Shown here piece after piece: positions 59,715 through 64,000 of a DNA stretch of 64,000 nucleotides. The translations under genes and the position numbers were made by a program. The number at the start of each line of letters is the position of its first letter. The stretch's first letter is position 1. The stretch lies in the NCBI GenBank assembly GCA_034420475.1, contig DAOULH010000011.1, positions 13,558 through 77,557 of the forward strand, in the 5' to 3' direction. The stretch is from Bin87 sp034420475 (GTDB lineage Bacteria; Chloroflexota; Dehalococcoidia; Lucifugimonadales; UBA3495). Below the pieces are notes generated by a model, which had not been told where the DNA came from, made no database searches, and saw only the letters and a program-made list of their open reading frames with translations.

Positions 59715-61394
59715 ATGGATCAAGCCGTTGATGCCCTGGCTGAGCGCGCCATACGGGAGCATTGGGAGTTCGTGCCCACCGCCGGCAGCCGTATCGGCCG
59801 GCACGAGTACGATGGTCGGCTGCCCGACTTCACCTCCGGGCGTATGGCTCGTCGCATCGAAGAGCTGCACCGGTCCCTGGGCCAACTCTCCGCGCTGCCC
59901 GGATCCGACGGGTCCATCGCCGATGACGACGGGCGGATGGACCGCCTGTCCCGCAGCCTGCTGGAGATGTTCCTGCGCCGCGAGCTGTTCAGCCTGGAGG
60001 AAATGCGGACGCTGCACAACAACCCGCAGCGGCAGGTCGGATACATCGGCGTCGGCAGCTACGTCCAACGGGACTACGCGCCGTTGCCGGACCGCCTGCG
60101 GTCGGCAACCTCCGTCCTCCGGCAGGTTCCGGACTTCCTGGCGACGCTGAATGGGATCACGGATACCGAGCTGGGAGAACCCATTCGCGAGATGGCCGTC
60201 GAAGCCTACCGGGGCATGGCGTCCTTCTATAACACCGGCCTGGCAGATGCCTCCGCTCAATGCGCGGCCATCGCTCCTGACGTGGCCGCCGAATTCGACG
60301 CGGCCCGCAAAACTGCCGGAGCCGCGGTGATTGATTTTGCCCAGCGGTTGCAGGACCGTAAAATCCGCCCCGAGTTCGCCATCGGACGCGACCTGTACCG
60401 CCGGATGCTGGAGGTGGGAGAGGGCGTGAACACGCCGCTGCTCGACGTCCTCTCCATCGGCCAGGCCAACCTGGAGCAGAACCTGCGCCGGCTCGACGAA
60501 GCGGCGGCCCGTTTCTTGTCCCAAATCGGCGCGCCGGGCAAGTCGGTTCGGGAGGCCGTCGCCCAGGTGGCCGCCAACCATCCCGCCGCGGATGCCCTGA
60601 TACCGGAAACGCGGGCCATGCTGGAGGATATCCGCCAGGCGCTGATCGACCACGACATCATCGCCGTGCCCTCGGAGGAGCGCTGCCAGGTCACCGAGAC
60701 GCCTTCCTACATGCGCTACGCCTTTGCCGCCATGGACTCCCCCGGCGGCCTGGAGGAGGTCGCCACCGAGGCCTTCTACTACGTGACCCCGGTGGAGCCC
60801 GACTGGACGCCGCGCCAGCAGGAAGAGTGGCTGACCAACTTCAACTACCGTACCCTGAAGATCATCAGCGTCCACGAGGTGTACCCCGGGCACTTCGTCC
60901 ACAACCTGCACAACCGCCACGGTGGCGGCCTCCCGCTTATCAACCGCGTCGCCACGTCCTACGCCTTCACCGAGGGCTGGGCGCACTACACCGAGGAGAT
61001 GATGCTGGAGACCGAGTACGGCCGCGACGACCCGGCGCTGTGGCTCACCCAATTGCTCGAAGCCCTGGTCCGCAACTGCCGCTACCTCTGCTCGCTGGGC
61101 ATGCACACCCAGGGCATGACCGTGGACGAGGCGACGCAGTTCTTCCAGGCCCACGCCTACATGGAGGAGCATCCGGCCCGCCGGGAGGCGCTGCGCGGCA
61201 CTTTCGATCCCGGCTACCTGAACTACACCCTGGGCAAGCTGATGCTGCTCAAGCTCCGCCAGGACTGGCGTCGCCAGGAAGGGTCAGCCTACAGCCTGCG
61301 GCGGTTCCACGACGCCGCGCTGTCCTGGGGCGCGCCACCCGTGCCGCTGCTGCGCCAGGCGATGCTCAACGAGCCGGACGGTCCGATACTCTAA
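59715..61394 (+). CDS. DUF885 family putative metallopeptidase
   Basis: 559 aa. H387-EVYPGH is the zinc-binding HExxxGH variant of DUF885; also SYAFTEGWAHYTEEMMLE and DPGYLNYTLGKLMLLKLR. These are M3-like metallopeptidases, some acting on peptides or carboxypeptidase substrates. It has no signal peptide. A GGGAG site precedes the ATG. Function unassigned. Confidence 0.87.
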   Translation: MDQAVDALAERAIREHWEFVPTAGSRIGRHEYDGRLPDFTSGRMARRIEELHRSLGQLSALPGSDGSIADDDGRMDRLSRSLLEMFLRRELFSLEEMRTLHNNPQRQVGYIGVGSYVQRDYAPLPDRLRSATSVLRQVPDFLATLNGITDTELGEPIREMAVEAYRGMASFYNTGLADASAQCAAIAPDVAAEFDAARKTAGAAVIDFAQRLQDRKIRPEFAIGRDLYRRMLEVGEGVNTPLLDVLSIGQANLEQNLRRLDEAAARFLSQIGAPGKSVREAVAQVAANHPAADALIPETRAMLEDIRQALIDHDIIAVPSEERCQVTETPSYMRYAFAAMDSPGGLEEVATEAFYYVTPVEPDWTPRQQEEWLTNFNYRTLKIISVHEVYPGHFVHNLHNRHGGGLPLINRVATSYAFTEGWAHYTEEMMLETEYGRDDPALWLTQLLEALVRNCRYLCSLGMHTQGMTVDEATQFFQAHAYMEEHPARREALRGTFDPGYLNYTLGKLMLLKLRQDWRRQEGSAYSLRRFHDAALSWGAPPVPLLRQAMLNEPDGPIL

Positions 61395-61415
61395 GGCTTC
61401 GGGCGTACCCGGGTT

Positions 61416-61506
61416 GTCATTGCGAGGAGTGAAGCAACGTGGCGATCTCGCTCCCGTAACGACGACCGTTGACTCGACGAGATTGCCGCGCTTCGCTCGC
61501 AATGAC
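61416..61506. repeat. Full copy of the GTCATTGC palindromic repeat
   Basis: A 91-bp element: the left arm GTCATTGCGAGGAGTGAAGC and right arm ending CTTCGCTCGCAATGAC. It lies between convergent genes. Confidence 0.8.
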
Positions 61507-61563
61507 CAAGGGAAGAACTTTAAGACGCTGCGCTCCGGGCGATCACGGAACGGGCATCCGACT

Positions 61564-62085
61564 TTAAACCACCCGCGCCCCCAGGATCCGGCCGATGTGG
61601 TCCAGCGCCCAGCGGTGGGCGTCGGCGTCAAAGGATGCGACGCAGTCGGTGGGCACCTCCACGGCGTAGTCGCGGTTACGGGCGTCGGACGTGGTGTGCA
61701 TCACGCAGATGTCGGTGCACACCCCGCACACGATGATCTTGTCGGGGTTGAGGGCGGCCAGCCGTTCGGCCAGGTCGGTGTTGAAGAACCCGCTGTAGCG
61801 GTTCTTGGGGATGACGTTGCCGTCGCCGACCCATTCGGCCAGTTCCGGGATGACCTCCGGCTCCTCCGTCCCGATGACGCAGTGCACCGGGAACATCTGG
61901 AACTCCAGGTCGTCGGGCAGGTGGTGGTCGGAGACGAACAGGATGGCGGAGCCGGCATCCGCCTCCCGCCGCAGCAGGGTCCGCACCGGCTCGATGATGC
62001 CGCGGGCATCGTCGCCACAATAGAGGTTGTGCCCCGGCTCCATGAACCCGCGCACCATGTCGACTACCAGGACTGCGTTGGGCAT
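61564..62085 (-). CDS. Isochorismatase-family cysteine hydrolase
   Basis: 173 aa from the ATG at 62085, with AAGGAGG upstream. The catalytic triad is D9 in VLVVDMVRGF, K94 in VIPKNRYSGFF and C123 in CGVCTDICVMH. It hydrolyses amides such as nicotinamide or N-carbamoylsarcosine; the substrate is not determined. The cis-peptide region around VCGVCTD is intact. Confidence 0.9.
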   Translation of the reverse strand: MPNAVLVVDMVRGFMEPGHNLYCGDDARGIIEPVRTLLRREADAGSAILFVSDHHLPDDLEFQMFPVHCVIGTEEPEVIPELAEWVGDGNVIPKNRYSGFFNTDLAERLAALNPDKIIVCGVCTDICVMHTTSDARNRDYAVEVPTDCVASFDADAHRWALDHIGRILGARVV

Positions 62086-62184
62086 GGCGTTCACCCTCCT
62101 TGCCTCACCGACGGCAATTGCCTGAAACGAGATGGTCAGGATTATAGAACATTCCCAACCCCGCAGATCCTCCAAGCCGGCGAA

Positions 62185-62190
62185 TTGACA
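62185..62190 (+). promoter_or_regulatory. Candidate -35 for the GHKL gene
   Basis: TTGACA 63 nt upstream of the ATG at 62253. The -10 is poorly defined (GTGTAA region 62207-62212). A GGAGGAG follows at 62219-62225, too far from the ATG to be its ideal ribosome site. Confidence 0.3.
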
Positions 62191-62252
62191 CAGGCGCCCG
62201 GAGTAGTGTAAGGAGACGCGGAGGAGTTTTTGGCGAAGTAGTGGGTACTGTC

Positions 62253-63890
62253 ATGACTAGCGGGTGGCATTTCCAACCTCTGGCGCCGGGCTATACGGTC
62301 AGGGAGCCGATTGCAGGAGCGTTTTTCGCCAGCGACGCCGTGAGCGAGCCAGGTGAGGCATTGGTGCGCGAAGGCATTCAGAACTCTCTGGACGCCGCCT
62401 TGCAAGGTGTCAAAACACTGGTGCGCATCTCTTTAGTCACCGAAAACGAGGCTTCAGACCGGCGGGAAGTGAGCCCGTACTTTACCGGCACAGCCGCACA
62501 TTACGAAGCAGACCGGAACGGTTTGCGCAAAGAGGACTTGCCAGGCAGGAACGAATCTTGCACGGTACTGATTTTCGAAGATTTCGGTACCAGCGGTTTG
62601 CAAGGCGATCCGGCGGCCCCTTATCCTCCCGAACAGCATGAAGAGAACAATTTCTATCACTTCTTCCGAGCTGAGGGTTTGTCGGACAAAGATCCCGGCA
62701 AGCGCGGCAGTTGGGGATTGGGTAAAGACACCTTTTTCAGGGCGAGCAGAGTAAATACCGTATTCGGATTGACGGTACGGAGCGATGATGATCGTCGCTT
62801 ACTGATGGGGAAAACTGTCTTGAAATCCCATGTGGTCGATGGCAATCGTTGTCAGGACGGGTATTTCGGGGCCAGAGCTGAAAATGGAAATATGGTGATT
62901 CCCATTGAGAGCCCCGATGCCATCGAGCAATTCCAGCAGGTGTTCCGCTTGTACCGAGGGAATGACTCCGGCCTATCGATTGTCGTGCCTTGGTTTGACC
63001 CGGAGGTAACAGAACACGCCTTGCTCCAAGCGGTTGTCAAGAACTACTCCTACGCTATTCTCTCGGGGGATCTTGACGTAATCGTTAAAACTGCCGGTAT
63101 TGAGACGTGGATTGAGAAAGACAACTTGATAGCGGAGGCTCAGAAGTTCCCTGAGCAAACCGATATGCTGCCCGCAATCGAATTGGCACAGTGGGCGCTG
63201 AGCGGCGAATCAGCAACTGGCCGGCACACCCTGGCGATGACCAACCCGAGGCGCAGATGGTCGTGGGATAAAAGCCTCTTTGAAAACGATTTGCTGAAAG
63301 TGATCGATGGAAAACTGAAAGGACAAGAGCGCATCTCAATACGGGTTCCGGTAACTGTCCGTAAAAGGGATGGCACGTCTGCTCCATCGCACTTCGACGT
63401 GTATATGGTCAATGAGAATTCTGGTCAGCGCTTGCGTCCGGTGTTCATCCGGGATGGTATCGTTATATCTGATGTCCGGGCAGGGTTCTTGCGAGGCATA
63501 CGCGCCTTAGTCGTTGTCAACGACGCTCCACTGTCCGAATTCCTGTGGCAGGCAGAAAACCCGAGTCACACGCTCTGGCAAGGCCAACAGGTGAAGAAAG
63601 ACTACACGTCCGGGGTTGGCGACCTGCAATTTGTAGTGGAAAGCGTCAGACGTATCTGCGATTTAGTGGCAGATGAAGATAAAGAGGAGGATAGGCACCT
63701 GCTCGCGGACATTTTTCCGATACCCGGCAAAGGCAAGAAAGGAGGCGAGCCTCCAAAACCTCGACCGTCTTACTTCGATATCAGGCCGGCACAAGGCGGT
63801 TTCTTGGTGCGGGGAGGTAGGAAACCCATACCAGCTAACAGCCGAGCAGAAATTTCTGTTGCGTATGATGTACGTCGAGGGAGTGCACTA
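62253..63890 (+). CDS. GHKL-type ATPase-like protein, interrupted by an IS630-type element
   Basis: About 545 native codons; the frame is open past the window edge because it reads into the transposase sequence. Bergerat-fold motifs are all present: E40 to N44 in EALVREGIQNSLDAA (N box), D110xGxxG in IFEDFGTSGLQG, and GKRGSWGLGKDTFF (149-162) as the G2 box. The rest is unrecognised, with a basic linker GKGKKGGEPPKPRP near residue 510. The base composition is lower in GC than the neighbours and codons are less biased, so it is probably horizontally acquired. A defence or MutL/Hsp90-like role can be guessed only. The C-terminus is likely lost. Confidence 0.7.
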
Positions 63891-64000
63891 GTGTCCTGTA
63901 TTCAAAGTGCGCTGGCAAAAGCGGGCCACGTTGGCCAGGATCTGGTCGGCGGTTTTGGTCCAGATGAAAGGCTTGGGGTCTTCGTTGGTAACGTCCAGAT
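63888..64000 (-). mobile_element. IS630-type transposase, C-terminal end (runs off the window)
   Basis: On the minus strand the frame ending at the TAG at 63888-63890 reads DPKPFIWTKTADQILANVAR and then FCQRTLNTGH. PKPFxWTKTADxILxxVxRFC is the usual C-terminus of IS630-family transposases. It begins beyond the right edge. The TA next to the stop (CACTAGTG) is a possible target-site duplication, but the boundary is not certain. Confidence 0.8.

Noticed and set aside
62142..63412. Short minus-strand frames at the right end
   Set aside because: They overlap the GHKL gene, whose Bergerat motifs are clear on the plus strand.

Overview
The window is a high-GC, gene-dense bacterial chromosome segment, probably from an uncultivated Chloroflexota such as a Dehalococcoidia/SAR202-type lineage. 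That assignment is an inference. It rests on the many luciferase-like flavin monooxygenases, SDRs, amidohydrolases and Uma2 proteins, a hydantoinase/oxoprolinase operon, and the style of the translation genes. No 16S gene is present to confirm it.

Layout. 1-6.8 kb: the tail of a Uma2 protein, a DinB protein, then a minus-strand block (alpha/beta hydrolase, LLM oxidoreductase, coiled-coil protein, class V aminotransferase, two tandem Uma2 copies, DUF1015). 7-9.7 kb: a secreted Asp-rich repeat protein followed 6 nt later by an APH-like phosphotransferase. 9.7-13.9 kb: an F420-type LLM protein, two tandem PaREP1/HEPN-like proteins, then mnmA-rnhB-yraN. 13.9-14.4 kb is non-coding, with an IS110 relic. 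14.4-29.1 kb: a lone AprA-like flavoprotein, then small enzymes, a secreted gluzincin with a C-terminal sorting-like tail, SDRs, an MBL hydrolase, a third PaREP1-like gene and an inositol monophosphatase. 29.4-37 kb: a second LLM paralog, an alpha/beta hydrolase with a frameshift, epoxide hydrolase, an amidohydrolase, a BNR/sialidase-like propeller, Uma2 and PNPOx.

37.2-45.4 kb is a compact six-gene minus-strand operon: M20 peptidase, enoyl-CoA hydratase, nucleotidyltransferase-HEPN fusion, SelA-like PLP enzyme, HyuA, HyuB. It looks catabolic (amide or cyclic-amide breakdown) with a toxin-antitoxin-like protein embedded in it. 45.5-50.4 kb is a replication and repair block (dnaX, ybaB, recR, recO). 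A BrnT/BrnA module sits just before dnaX and a second small-gene pair separates ybaB from recR. 50.6-52.6 kb holds biotin carboxylase and its biotin carrier.

53.0-58.3 kb is the translation core: tRNA-Thr(TGT), tRNA-Tyr(GTA), tRNA-Thr(GGT), tuf, rpmG, secE, nusG, rplK, rplA, an L10-type leader with an attenuator, rplJ and rplL. It ends in an SDR gene instead of the usual rpoBC. 58.4-62.1 kb: SDR, EthD, DUF885 and an isochorismatase-like hydrolase. The right edge carries a lower-GC GHKL-ATPase gene whose 3' end runs into the C-terminus of an inverted IS630-type transposase.

A dispersed family of roughly 91-bp palindromic elements (ends GTCATTGCGAG / CTCGCAATGAC) lies in at least five intergenic gaps. 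The best candidates for unexplained biology are the AprA homolog without AprB, the Asp-rich repeat protein with its adjacent kinase, the interrupted GHKL protein, the HEPN-bearing catabolic operon, and two SDRs that lack the catalytic Tyr-Lys pair.
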